The translations under genes were made by a program, and so were the position numbers. Of a DNA stretch of 64,000 bases, positions 12,453 through 23,690 are shown piece after piece (positions within the stretch are counted from its first letter, which is position 1; each line of letters begins with the position of its first letter). The notes beneath the pieces were generated by a model. The model saw nothing but the letters and a program-made list of their open reading frames with translations, did no database searches and had not been told where the DNA came from. Origin of the DNA: Glycine soja (taxonomy: Eukaryota > Streptophyta > Magnoliopsida > Fabales > Fabaceae); assembly GCF_004193775.1 (NCBI RefSeq), contig NC_041011.1, forward strand, positions 41,175,167 to 41,239,166. The letters run 5' to 3'.

Positions 12453-12695
12453 TACTCCCTTCCTCCAAAAATAAGGGTTATTTTAGGTTATTTTATATAG
12501 ATAAAGAAAAACTAATAAATAAATGAAAGAGAATGATAATTTTACAAAATTAATTTTATTAAATAGATGAAAAAGAATAAGATTAATGTTAGATTCAAAT
12601 ACTAAAATAACATTTATTAAAAATATGGTGAAAAAGAATAATTAATGTTATATTCAAAAATAAAATGTGAAACTTATTTTAAAACGAAAGTAGTA
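12453..12695. mobile_element. Stowaway-like MITE
   Basis: The left end reads TACTCCCTTCCTCC followed by AAAAATAAG. The complement of the right end reads TACTACTTTCGTTTTAAAATAAG. These resemble the Stowaway (Tc1/mariner MITE) terminal consensus 'CTCCCTCCGTCCCAAAATAAG', with TA at both borders. The element is about 240 bp and non-coding. A second, similar terminus at about 12391-12430 suggests a nested or partial copy alongside. Confidence 0.6.
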
Positions 12696-13425
12696 TTTTA
12701 TGTTAAAAATATATTTAATAAATTAATTTTAATATATTTATCACTCCTTTGTCCATAAATATAAAACTTTTTTAACTAACTTATGTCCTTTAAAAAAAGT
12801 AATTAATTAAGGCAGTAACATTAAATTTATTAGTAATATATATTATTTTTTTCAAATCTGGATTCTTTCTCTTTCCACTTATGAAAAGAGACAAATAAAA
12901 TTGGAAAAAAAATGTAAATACTTATTACAGAATTTTAGTATATGAAGTTATTAAACAGAGTTAAAAATAATATTTTTGTAGTAAATATATTAATTAATTT
13001 AATGTTTAGTTTAAAATTTCAATTTTGTAATATAACTATTTTTCTCATAAAAGAAAATAAAAACGTCAAAGAAAGAAAAACATATAAAAAAAAGAAACAT
13101 AAAAAAGAAAATAAATAAATAAAAATATTAAAAAACATAAAAAGAGAAGAAAAAAATAGAGAAAATAAAAGAGAGAAAAAGAAGAAGAAGGAAACATGAA
13201 GGATGAGGGGGGATCGGGAGAGAGAAAAGAAGGAAACAGGGTGTTGACAACACTATTGCCAAATAGTATATGTGTCAAAATTTTGAAATAAAGTAAAGAT
13301 GTAATTTCCGCTGTACGTAGATTTATTATATAGTAATAAGTAGAGTAGAAGTAAGTAGATTGCTTTTTATTTACACATATTTTAAATAGCTTTTTTTGCG
13401 CAAATTTGAAATAGCTTTTATTCAC
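12696..13425. other. AT-rich DNA with a polypurine stretch
   Basis: No gene is seen. Roughly 13050-13245 is almost pure purine on the plus strand (GAAA, GAGA and GAAGAAG runs). The long open frame on the other strand here is low-complexity Phe/Leu/Ser and is not coding. A weak second MITE-like start lies at about 12742. Confidence 0.5.
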
Positions 13426-13675
13426 ATTATCGTTATATCAGGTTTAATTTGAAATAAAATACCTTTTTTCCTGTATATCCTTTCTTTTTAACCGTGTATA
13501 TCAAGTTTACCGTTTCACTATGAAAAACAAATTTACTGTATCTTCGTGAATTACAAGAATAATTTTATTTTTGTAAAACTGATAGTATTGGGATATTTTT
13601 TTTTAAAGCCAACCGATAATATTAGATGAAAAGTGAAGTTAATAAAATAGGCGAAAATACTTATTAAAAAACAAT
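13426..13675 (+). repeat. Dispersed direct repeat, copy A
   Basis: About 250 bp, starting ATTATCGTTATATCA, closely matches 18281-18776 in the same orientation. Copy B carries an extra insertion of about 250 bp. Together the copies bracket about 4.6 kb that contains the ABCG and LINE debris. No TG..CA ends, primer site or polypurine tract mark these as LTRs. Confidence 0.75.
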
Positions 13676-13679
13676 ATAC

Positions 13680-14695
13680 ACTTCAAGTTTGATTGAAAAT
13701 TAAACAGAAGATTAGCATAATGATAAAATTTGCAAAAATTAGATAGTTGAATCATAAAATTTGTGAAAATAAAAGTTCAATGACGTAACACATTTCTTTT
13801 GTCCACGAGAGTTGCCTCTTAACATTGCATTTCCTACAACGTTTCAGTGCAAATCTCTAGTCCCAAAATCTGCAAATGCATAGAAAAGAAACAAGAGACT
13901 TTAAAATAAAATATTACGATGAATTCATGAAGATCAATGATGGCTTTTAAATTATAAATTTTACCCTTAGGACATAATCTGTTATCACATTTGCCTTCTA
14001 GCCTTCAGATGAGCCTAAGAGCATTGAGTCAAAAGAACAACCACTTAATTATCAATCATTTCTATTTTGTATGGAAAAGAAATATATGATGCACTTGATT
14101 TCAACATAACGAACTGCCAATGAAACTGAGATTTAGAAGTAGTTGTTCTGTTTGTTGTTATCGCCTACAACTGGTGAGAAATTTTGAAATAAATAGCAAG
14201 CAATAGAAGAATAGAATCTAAAAAAAAAAATAGCTATTGATATTAAAAGGTTGTCATATTTTTTCTCTCATGTGTTTGAAAGGCTACCAGCTATTCAACA
14301 ATACAAAAAGAAGGACAACAGATGCATGCATATCCCCCACAAAATAAATATGTGGATCATGCTCGATATTTGCCTCTTTTTCTTTTCGACAACTCCACTA
14401 GTAAAAGTCTGCAATGTCAAACGTAGTATACAAAGTCAAAAGTTAATTTTCATTTAAAACTAAAATGTCAGTCTTTGTTTTCATCTAAAACTAAAATGTC
14501 AGTCTTTGTATATTATAATAACGGTGAATTTAAACCAACAAAACCAACAGATTCCTCCCCTATTTGTTGCACTTTAAAGCAAAGTGTCAATATATCGGTT
14601 ACAAATCATTTAAAGCAATGATAGACCATAAATGATAAGTAAGCATTCATACATGTAATTAGTGCACCCACATTTATACACCTCCCTCCCCATCA
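13680..14695. other. AT-rich intergenic DNA, no gene seen
   Basis: A 25-base phrase beginning AAAACTAAAATGTCAG is repeated near 14456 and 14486. Otherwise nothing recognisable is present. Confidence 0.45.
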
Positions 14696-14699
14696 GATC

Positions 14700-15092
14700 A
14701 TAAGTAGCCAAAAAGAAACCCCACTTGGTTTTCAATATTGAATTCAGGGTGTAAGCATAACGAGAAGGTTTCTCTAAGTGTCATTCTCCTGAAGACATTT
14801 TGATTGACATAAGCAGCAATTCTTTGCGATACAAACTCATTAATCGCATAACCATTATAAGTTACCTTTCCATAGAACTGATCAAGAAGTTGTACGAGCA
14901 AGAGCTTTTATTAGGTACGAAATTAGCTAGAACTTTAAAGATAAGAAAATAGAACTAAAAACACATCGTTAAACAAAATAAATGTACGTTTCCTCAATGC
15001 TCTAACCTTCAATTATGGATCAAGTTCTCCAGCCAAGGCCAACAGGAGTATGTTTTTCCCAGAACTTGTAGGGCCTAAAGCAATGTCATTCT
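14700..15092 (-). pseudogene. Fragment of a PDR-type ABC transporter (ABCG) gene
   Basis: Two exon remnants on the minus strand match the first nucleotide-binding domain of plant full-size ABCG/PDR transporters. The first (about 15007-15091) carries the Walker A region (GPTSSGKN followed by LLLALAGELD). The second (from about 14890 down to 14700) begins FYGKVTYNGYAINEF and continues through a QRIAAYVNQN segment. The intervening intron still has GT and AG ends. The family's intact proteins exceed 1,400 aa; here only about 90 remain. There is an in-frame stop after LDP, a one-base loss just before the Walker A Gly, and Walker A ends in Asn instead of Thr. It is a dead fragment with no sign of the rest of the gene nearby. 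Confidence 0.8.
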
Positions 15093-15716
15093 GGAGAAAA
15101 GCAAATTGAAAATCAAGTTATATGCATTGGTTCCAAAGGTCCTATAGCTAATAATGGTCTTGTCCTCCATAGAGATATCAATGAATACAACAGTATTAGG
15201 ATTGGTACCTGTCAGGCTTTATTATTCTACTAACATCCTGGAGAATATTTATAGGTTGTTTTCTACTTTAAAGTATATGAAGAGAGTTCAACATGCCCCT
15301 TAACAAAAAAAGTGAAACCAAATTGATAAGTTAGAATCTCCTTTTGGTAAGATCATTTACCAAGTTCTACTATATACACCATTATATTTTTTTCATTTTA
15401 CCGAACATCTATAGTTAGTAATTCCCTCAAAAACAGAATAGTGAAATGTTCCTCTGCAGCAAAGTTGGCCAAGGAGAGGAGCAAAGTTGGCCAAGGCAAT
15501 CTAAATCCTTATTATTTGAATGCAATGAATTTAATTAAATTGAGTTATTTTTCTTAATAGGCAAAAGGAATTTCATTAAAATGAAAACTGAACTGTAGCA
15601 CAAGACATGTCACCATCCAGCATAAAAGAGTAAAAATCTCCAACTAAAGAAGCAATACTTCAAGATATAGATAAATCCCTCAGTGAAGCATAAAAGAAGC
15701 TAATGCTTGCAAAAGC

Positions 15717-15865
15717 ATTACAATAAAAAAGAAGCAAAGATTCCTCCATCTTATAACACCCGCCACCAACAAAGTTTCAGCTTGCTAAGAGAAAAAACTA
15801 GAAGCAACTACATGTTTACCTCCAGAACGTTTTGCAAGTTGCAACACCTGAGCACAGATTGTTCA
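15717..15865 (+). repeat. About 150-bp dispersed duplication, copy 1
   Basis: The segment starting ATTACAATAAAAAAGAAGC recurs at 16718-16859 in the same orientation with about 10-15% differences. The copies flank the LINE remnant. Confidence 0.8.
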
Positions 15866-15889
15866 ACAGCCAACCAGAGACTTGCAGCA

Positions 15890-16400
15890 CTGCAAACGAG
15901 TTAAGAGGAGATGCAAGAAACTAGAATCATACAACGTAAGAAATAAAAAAATTTACTTCCTATAAAAGATTTGAACCACAACCAGGAGCAAATCTTGATC
16001 ATGTCAAGCAACTTAGTCACAGAGAAATTGTCCTGCCCAAAATTAGAGTTTTGAATCAACCATAAAGACCATACCACTGCATGCCACAATATACCAAGTT
16101 TCTTTGTTTTTTTTTCCTTTTATAAGACCTCTATGTTGATGAATGTGAGCCCCCCTTGAAGAAGGAAGAACTGTATGAATTCCAGACCAAGCCTATATGA
16201 GATACCATGCTTGAGAAGTTACTATACAATTAAAGTACAAATTATTGACTGACATCTTCTTGATTGTGACAAAAGGACCAAAGTTTATCCCCGAGGTTGA
16301 AAAAAACTTCTCTTTTGAGGGCAATTTGTTCGTCATCAATCTCCATGAAAAGGCTCTAACCTTTTGAGGGACAAAGTCACAAAAATCTTCCAAATGTTTT
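15890..16400 (-). pseudogene. Remnant of a plant LINE, C-terminal zinc-binding RT domain
   Basis: Two minus-strand stretches, about 16393-16193 then 16089-15901, read like the C-terminal zf-RVT region of plant non-LTR reverse transcriptases. The first has VPQKVRAFSWRL, then NKLPSKEKF, then a degraded Cys motif before SQAWY. The second has WHAVVWSLWLIQNS followed by ICSWLWFKSF. The intervening sequence continues the same similarity out of frame. Most zinc-ligand Cys residues are missing and there are stops and frameshifts. No upstream RT or endonuclease is seen. Confidence 0.7.
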
Positions 16401-16717
16401 AGAGAGCAGAAGATTAATTAAGACAAAATAAGTTGAACTAACTAAATATTCAATTTTTTGCTAGCCAAATCCAAGAATCCTTTTCATTCCTGATTTCCTG
16501 CAAATATTAACATAACCAAAAGATTTGACAGCTGTAGAAAAATATTTGCCTCCCAAGAGAACATTTCCCTATGCTACTGCCATCCTCGAAGCAACTTGTT
16601 ATTGCTCCTACCCATTTTTCAAAAATTAAGACATGTTTGTCCTCCAAGATTTGATACAATCTAGGAAAAATCTCCGTAAGAGGAGTTGAGCCTAATCAAG
16701 TGTCTTCCCAAAATTAA

Positions 16718-16859
16718 ATTACAATAAAAAAGAAGCAAAGATTCATCTATGTTATAAAACCCACCAGCAACAAAGTTTCAGCTTGCTAAGAGAAAAAACC
16801 AGAAACAGCTACATGCTACCTCTAGAACGTATTGCAACGCCAGAGCACAAAATTGTTCA
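16718..16859 (+). repeat. About 150-bp dispersed duplication, copy 2
   Basis: Second copy of the segment at 15717-15865, lying between the LINE remnant and the minisatellite. Confidence 0.8.
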
Positions 16860-16861
16860 CA

Positions 16862-17545
16862 GAATTTAAGATCACTAAGTATCATTAAATTCATAAAAAA
16901 TTTGTTCTTCTCACATAATCTAGGGTCACCAAGGATCATTGAATTCATAAAGCATTCAAAATAAAAAATCCGTTCTTGCCAAAAAATTTAAGCTCACCTA
17001 TGGTCATTGAATTCATAAAGAATTCATAATAAAAAATATGTTCTTTGTGAGAGAATTTAAGGTCATTGTGGATTAGTGAATTCATAAAGCATTCAAAATA
17101 GAAAATCTGTGAATTTAGGGTCAGCGAGAGTTATAAAGAATGTAGGGTCATTGAATTCATAATAGAAAATTCTGCTCTTGTCACGTAATTTAAGGTCAGG
17201 GAGGATTATTGAATTCATAAAGAATTTACAATAAAAAATTCATTATTGTCATAAAATTTAGGGTCATTGAATTTATAAAACATTCAAAATAGAGAGTCTA
17301 TTCTTGTCAAAAAGGTTATGAGGATCATTGAATTCATAAAGAATTCAAGCATCACCGAAGGTCATTAAATTCATAAATAATTTTTTTCACAAAATTCAAG
17401 GATCATTGAGAATTATTGAATTTATAATAAAATATTCATTCTTGCCACACAATTTAGAGTAATAAAAGATCATTAAAGTCATGAAGAATAAACAATTCAC
17501 AGCAAAGCACATCATTTTGAAATAAAGACTTCATTTTTCTCACAA
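16862..17545 (+). repeat. Degenerate minisatellite, unit of about 55-70 bp
   Basis: About ten or eleven imperfect units follow the pattern AATTTAGGGTCA, then a variable G/A stretch, then ATCATTGAATTCATAAAG, then AATTCAAAATAAAAAAT, then TTCTTGTCA. Unit starts are visible near 16862, 16917, 16986, 17054, 17112, 17137, 17189, 17257 and 17314. The spacing varies through indels. No coding frame runs through it. Confidence 0.85.
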
Positions 17546-18280
17546 AATTTAGAATCATTATGCTGTTAATAAACAATAATGAGAAAAGATAAAACTACCA
17601 TTCCGTTCTTGAATACGTAAAACTACCAAAAAACATTTGTTCGAAACTAGATTTTGAGACATTGGGGCGTTTGCTTAACAAAAGGCACATCATTTTCCTC
17701 ATATCAATTATAAAAAAAATTGAAAGATAAACTGACAGAAAGACTTATAAATTTTAATGATTTTTATAAGGATCACAATAATAAAAAATAAAATAGAATT
17801 TTAAAATATATAATTCTTTATATTAACAACTTATTTTTTTCTGTAGTAAAACTTCTCTCAGTTAAGATGACAGAAATAAAATTTTATTTCTTTCTATTTT
17901 CTTTATCTTTCGTGATTATGAGTAAGGTTGAGAGAATTTGAAGAAATCCTTATTTCAGTGGATATTAATTTTTTTTATAATCATTACCTCCATCAATGAA
18001 AACAGAAAAAGATATAATTAAAAAATCTGGGAGACAGAAAATATGAAAGTAACTTCATCCCATAATTTAATAGTGGCAGTGGAGATTATATTTAAAACAA
18101 ACTGAGTAATTTTCATAAATTAGAAATCAAATTACCTGAGAAGAACCGCACATGGATGCTAAAAAAAATTAGTAGAAAAAAGAAGCTTAATTATTATATT
18201 GGTATAGATTGAAGGGGCAACTCAGCCCCAAAAATGTGTACACTACAAATAGTTACCAAGAAGTGTATATAATGGTACAG
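17546..18280. other. AT-rich intergenic DNA, no gene seen
   Basis: Nothing recognisable lies between the minisatellite and direct repeat copy B. Confidence 0.45.
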
Positions 18281-18776
18281 ATTACCGTTATATCAAGTTT
18301 AATTTGAAACAAAAATACCTTTCGCTGTGTATATCATTTTTTAACGGTGTATGTCAAGTTTACCGTTTCACTATGACAAAACAAATTTACCGTGTTTTCA
18401 TGAATTACAAGAATAATTTTATTTTTGTAAAACTGAGAGTATTAGAATTTTGTTTTAAAAGCCAACCGATAGGAAGGTGATGTATAGGGTTGCTTATAAC
18501 TAAGTTTTATTGTTTACATAAGTAAAGGTTGCTTATAAATAAAAAATATTTTTTTTTCATTTAAGGAGAAAGATAATTTAAGAGTTGTTTGAAATTATAT
18601 CATTTGAACAAAATGTAAATAAATTATTTAATTATGATGTGACATTATAAGAACTAATTAATATTAACATAAGGTAAATAATTCAAAATGAATGACTTAA
18701 ATTACATCCATCGGATATGCTCTGAGATGAAAAGTGAAGTTAATAAAATAGGCGAAAATACTTATTAAAAAACAAT
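18281..18776 (+). repeat. Dispersed direct repeat, copy B, split by an insertion
   Basis: The segments 18281-18471 and 18725-18776 together match copy A (13426-13675). Between them lies about 250 bp (18472-18724) absent from copy A, containing GGGTTGCTTATAA and ending ATCGGATATGCTCTGA. This looks like a later small insertion, possibly a MITE, although no clean terminal inverted repeat or target duplication could be defined. Confidence 0.7.
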
Positions 18777-19625
18777 TAATCTCTCTGTTTTGTTTTTTCC
18801 TTTGTTGTAATTTAAAAAATAATTAAATAAATGAAACCTTTCATTTTGGATTGGTTAAATTAGATTTTTAAACCTCTAATTTATTATTTTAGTTCAATTT
18901 AATTCTCTAATTTTTTTAATTTAATTTAGTATTCTAATTTTAAAAAAAATCAATTTGATCCTTGCAATCCATTCTTGTCTAATACCATTAACAATTTTGA
19001 TGGAATGAATGACAAGGGCCAAACATGTAGCTGGTGTAGTCCACATTCCCTTTTGAAACTTCTCTTTGTTGCATGTATCTTTCTTTAAAATGTCTCGTGA
19101 ACCCTAGTCATCGGCCGAAAAATAATGTCCCCATTGATTTTGGTATACCAGATGTGATCGTGAAAAAAACTTAGTCAAAATTATCAATATTTATATTTAA
19201 AAATATTTTTAATTAAATATTTCAAAGTTAGATAATGTTTATTTTCTAAAATAATGCAGTTAGGGTGCCTTTTTTTCACTAGTCGGTTTTACAGTAAAAT
19301 CAATACATAGAACATTCAGAGATACCATATTCACAAGGAATAAAAAATTATTTGCTTAGTAATCAATTATTTAGACATCAAAATTCAAAACAAATAATTT
19401 AGAGCTTCTAGTGCAGTAAACCATCTTAAGCACCACGAAGTGCCTTAAAAAACTATTAAAATACATCAAGGCTTCCGTTCCAGACATGAACTACCAGCAG
19501 AGACATAAGAAATCCTTAGCAGCTAATTAAACATAACCAGATACCGCTATTTAGTTGCTATATATAATATAATCCAACTCTTCACTTGAAACATTAAGGT
19601 GAATCCTACTACAGCCATATGTTGA
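18777..19625. other. Intergenic DNA downstream of GME
   Basis: AT-rich. About 19400-19625 is probably 3' UTR of the epimerase gene, which is on the minus strand. No other gene is seen. Confidence 0.45.
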
Positions 19626-19630
19626 CCACC

Positions 19631-21925
19631 TCATTCTTTGCCATCTGCAGCTCGAAGTGAGCCTAGTTGAACTGGGGCTTGAGTCTGCACCACTTTGGAA
19701 GACCCATACACAGATATATCAATACCTTGAGCCTTCTCCTTCTCGATCTGCTCCTTAATCCAGAAGTATGTGATTCTCAACCCATCCTACAACATCACAA
19801 TTGAGATACTGTTAAGTATTCATAGAATCTTGACGCTGTTTATCAAGATAAAAAACTGGGAAAGAACAAGGTATAAAACTAGGAAGATTTTCATCTAGAA
19901 AAGCTAAATATTCCATTAGAGCCTCTTGAAGAAGTTAAAAGAGCTCAAATTGGATACAAAAGTTTTTAAAACACAACACAAGGGGGAATTCATGGAATAG
20001 TTTGACATAGAAGGGAGAATTGATTTATACAAGTACCATAAACTGAGCATGGTGCAATTGACCTATAAGCTATGACTGTTCCACAGAACTTAATATGAAC
20101 ATGGAATAAATTATATAGGGTGGAAATAAGATAATTTTCGCCCAATTCATGATAGTAATATTATTACCTTCAACCTCATAGTTGGAGCCCAACCAAGTTT
20201 TTCTTTTATCAGTGTATTGTCTGAATTACGACCTCGAACACCCTCAGGGCCAGGAATGTGGTGAATAGGAATATTCTTGTTCTCAAAGCCAAGAATAATC
20301 TCAGCCATCTCATTCATGCTAACCATCTCATCGCTTCCAATATTTACTGGCTCTCGGAAGTCAGATTTAGTCAATCTAAACAAAACAATAGACCATAATA
20401 TCAACTTTTATCAAAGATTACAAACTAACTCAAGAAAAGGATAAAACATCTCCATTATTGTTTGATAAACACCATATCGTGTTCCCCTATCCAACCAAAT
20501 AAAGAAAATCCTAAATTATGTAAATGCAGAAATTCATACTGCAGCCATTAATCCAAAATAGTTTGAATGAGCTAATGATTTTTCTTTCAGAAAGCCCCAA
20601 TTTTAAATAAATGGGTTTTGCAGAGAAATCTACTAACAAATTGGCAACTCCTTAAAATAACAAACTTAACATAAAAATTTACTCTATAGACTCAGTTTCC
20701 ATTAATCATGAAAAGTGCAAGTTCAGAATCTTAATATTAAACTACAACGTACAAACAATAGAAAGAACACAATAATTCAGCTATGAGCCACAAAATCAGC
20801 CAAGACATACCTAAGCACACCTTCAACACACTCATCAATGAAGGTAAATGATCGTGTTTGCAATCCATCTCCCCACATCTCAAATCTATCCGTGGAAGTG
20901 ATTACTTTACGACAAAAAGCAGCAGGAGCCTTCTCCCTTCCACCTGTATGACAAAACAACAAAACACAAACTTATTAAATCCGAAAGGTTACCAAAATAT
21001 AAAATGACTACCAATTTACCCATTTGGTAAAGTCAAAACTATAAAAGCTTTCAATTCAGTGAAAAACATGCCTTTCCATGTCCCAAAAGGACCGTATATG
21101 TTGTGGAACCTCCCAATGCGGCACTCAATTCCAAAATCCTTGTTATAGTGCTTGCATAATTCCTCTGTTGCAAGTTTCTCTAGCCCATATGCATCTTGAG
21201 GCTAAAAAAAGTCACAAAATTAAACAAATTAATCCTAATCCCAATCCCAATGTGAAAATCAAGAACCAACATAAATTGAACAATTCAAAAGATCACCAAC
21301 TAACCTCAGCTGGCCATGCATCGGACTCCTTCAAGCTCACATTAGTTTCCAACTGTTTAAATTCAGGGTAGATACAAGCACTAGAGGCATAAAAAAACCT
21401 GGAAAAATATTTTTCAGAACGCATAAAACACATCATCATCTAATCAAAACAGACACCGCATCATAAATGTTTGGTCCAAAAACAAATAATTGAAATGATG
21501 TGCATGATGGCTAACCTCTTAATGCCGTTAATCCTGGCAGCCTCAATCATGTTGAAGCTAATCATTGTGTTGTTGTACATAATGACAGAGTGGTTAGACT
21601 GAATAAAACCCATCCCACCCATGTCTGCAGCAAGATTGAAAACATGATCAACCCCCTTTGTAACCTTGAGGCAGTTATCCATGACCCTGAGATCAACAAG
21701 ATGGAATTCATCACAGAACATGTCCTCAGTCATGTGCTCATTTTTCTTCCAATCCGAAGCAATAACGTAATGCCCCTCTGTCTTGAGGCGCCGAGCTATG
21801 TGTGATGCGATAAAACCCCCAGCACCGGTGATGGAAATCTTAAGCTTCTCTGATGGCCAGTAAGGCTCTCTCTCAAGATTCTCATAGGTGTATGCACCAT
21901 AATCAGTTCTTCCAGCACTTCCCAT
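19631..21925 (-). CDS. GME: GDP-D-mannose 3,5-epimerase, 376 aa, six exons
   Basis: A cytosolic enzyme of the extended short-chain dehydrogenase family that converts GDP-D-mannose to GDP-L-galactose (and GDP-L-gulose). It acts in the Smirnoff-Wheeler route to ascorbate and supplies L-galactose for cell walls. Minus-strand exons are 21516-21925, 21305-21398, 21072-21201, 20811-20943, 20168-20375 and 19631-19786. They total 1,131 nt, i.e. 376 aa plus stop, the usual plant length. The NAD-binding GAGGFIAS is at residues 34-41; catalytic Cys145, Tyr173, Lys177 and Lys216 are present, each one lower than Arabidopsis numbering after a one-residue gap. The C-terminus is LRAADGKE as in other plants. 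Intron 3 has a GC donor (AAAG/GCATGT). The ATG at 21925 follows an acceptor AG by one base, so a 5' UTR intron runs to about 22659. The protein looks fully functional. Confidence 0.97.
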
Positions 21926-22659
21926 TCTGCACACCACATTAATTTGGCAAACAAACAGAAAATGGTTAAGAAAATTAAATCCAAAACATTATCAAATACT
22001 CCATAAACAAAACAATTTTTTCACTGTGAGGAAATTGTGAGGCAAGGGTAATGTGACATCAAGGAAGAAGAAAAGTGCAATTGACGAAATTCCCCCATTT
22101 TAAGGAATAACAAAAGAGGCAGAAAAACACGACATACAAGTGATACAACACATGCTGGCACATGAGGGGTACTAGAATGCAATTAATTAATAATGAAAAC
22201 AATTAACTCATTATAGTTGGCACTTATAAAAAATAAAACTTTAAAAAATAGGTGTATGGAGAATTAAAAAATAAATAAATAAATAAAATCCTCCGACCCA
22301 CCTTTCCCAAAAGAAAGGGGGGAAATTAAACTAGAATATATATTTCCCCTTTGGGTGAAGGGTATTGAATTGAAGCAAAGGATAATATGCGTATACATAA
22401 CAACAGGCATAGTGGGTGAGAGTAAAACAAAAAAAGGAATGATACGAAGAGAAGAGGAGGAAAAAAACGAAAACGAAAACGAATGATCCATACAGGCAAA
22501 ACCGTTACATGAGACGTTGAAGACAAACCCATGAATGAGTATTCAACGTTTAAACCCTAAAAAACAAAGATGATAAATTTATATAAAAAAAAAAAAGGTT
22601 TGATATAAAGAAGTGGTGCAGTGTGAGTGAATAAAAGGGTTGGGAATTGAGGAAGAAAC

Positions 22660-22732
22660 CTGTTTGAGAGAGAAGAAGGGGATAGGAAGTGAATTGAGAG
22701 GGCGTTGGGAGTGATGGGAATGCAATATATAG
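22660..22732 (-). promoter_or_regulatory. GME TATA box and 5' UTR exon
   Basis: On the minus strand a TATATATTG box (22724-22732) is followed by a pyrimidine-rich leader ending CAAACAG/GTTTCTT at 22660, a good donor. It matches the acceptor GTGTGCAG directly before the GME start codon, giving a leader intron of about 730 bp. The transcription start is inferred at about 22700. Confidence 0.6.
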
Positions 22733-22759
22733 GATGAGAATTGAGAAGAAGGGAAAGCC

Positions 22760-23065
22760 ACTTATTGGTTATTTGCTTTGCTCACAACACAATAATTGGC
22801 TAAGTACGACCCACACACAGACACAAACAATGTTTGTTTCATTTTTGGTTACTTGCTCCACCCACAAACAATTATCCTCTGCTTTTAAATTATTTTCCGA
22901 ATATACTGGTGGGAAATGGGAATCATATCATCAAAGGTGTCGTACCAAAAGAAATGTGGTACGGCTGACGCATTTAACATGTTGAAAACCCAATGTGAGT
23001 CAGGAAAGTGCTTCAAATTTACCAAACTTGTTTTGCTTCAAATTTTTTACTTAAATTTTAGGATT
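22760..23065. other. GME upstream region, no gene seen
   Basis: About 300 bp of upstream sequence, less AT-rich than the neighbouring DNA. No second gene is recognised. Confidence 0.4.
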
Positions 23066-23067
23066 TT

Positions 23068-23505
23068 ATTTAGTAAAATCACTTATTTTGATTTTTTATC
23101 TTTTTCATTTTTCACTTTAATCTTTTATTTTTAAAAAAATATTTTGATTATTTATCTTTTTTATTAAATTTGATCTTTTAATATATTTAAGATAGACCCT
23201 GTTAATTATTTAAAAATGAATTTTTTTTTAATTGAAAATAGAGGGAAAGGAAAGAATATTAAAAAAATATTTATAAATGATTGATTACATCAATATTAAA
23301 TACATCAAAGGATTAAACTAAAAAAATTAAGATAAAAGATTAAATTAAAAAAAAGATAAACAATCAAATTAAGTTTTTTTTTAAAAAAATAAAAGACTAA
23401 AATGAACTAAAAAATGAAATAAATTATTAAATTGAACTTTTAAAAAATAAAGAATCAAACTGAAGAAAAAAAAACAAATAATCAAATAAATCATTTAATC
23501 TTTTT
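23068..23505. repeat. Degenerate foldback element
   Basis: The left arm (about 23068-23165, repeated 'TTTTGATTATTTATCTTTTT' phrases) is an imperfect inverted match to the right arm (about 23385-23505, AAAGAATCAAACTGAAG then AAATAATCAAATAAATCATT). The centre is unrelated AT-rich DNA. It resembles a MITE but its borders are not sharp. Confidence 0.5.
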
Positions 23506-23690
23506 ATTTTCAACTTTAGTATGAAATCCGTCACACAAAATGAACCGGGCGTGAAAGGATCATTAATTAGGTTTTAAACAAAAAATCTTAAATATCTTTT
23601 GATTACACAAAAAAATATTTTAAATTTAGTTATTATATTTTACTATTATAAATAGAAATATTTTTTCTTGATTTGTCTTTTTTATTTGAT

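Noticed and set aside
13066..13425. 119-codon minus-strand frame rich in Phe, Leu and Ser
   Set aside because: It is the complement of the polypurine stretch, low complexity, with no domain or splice support.
13426..18776. Direct repeats read as LTRs of a 5.3-kb element
   Set aside because: There are no TG..CA ends, primer site, polypurine tract or retroelement genes in the right place between them; kept only as a repeat pair.
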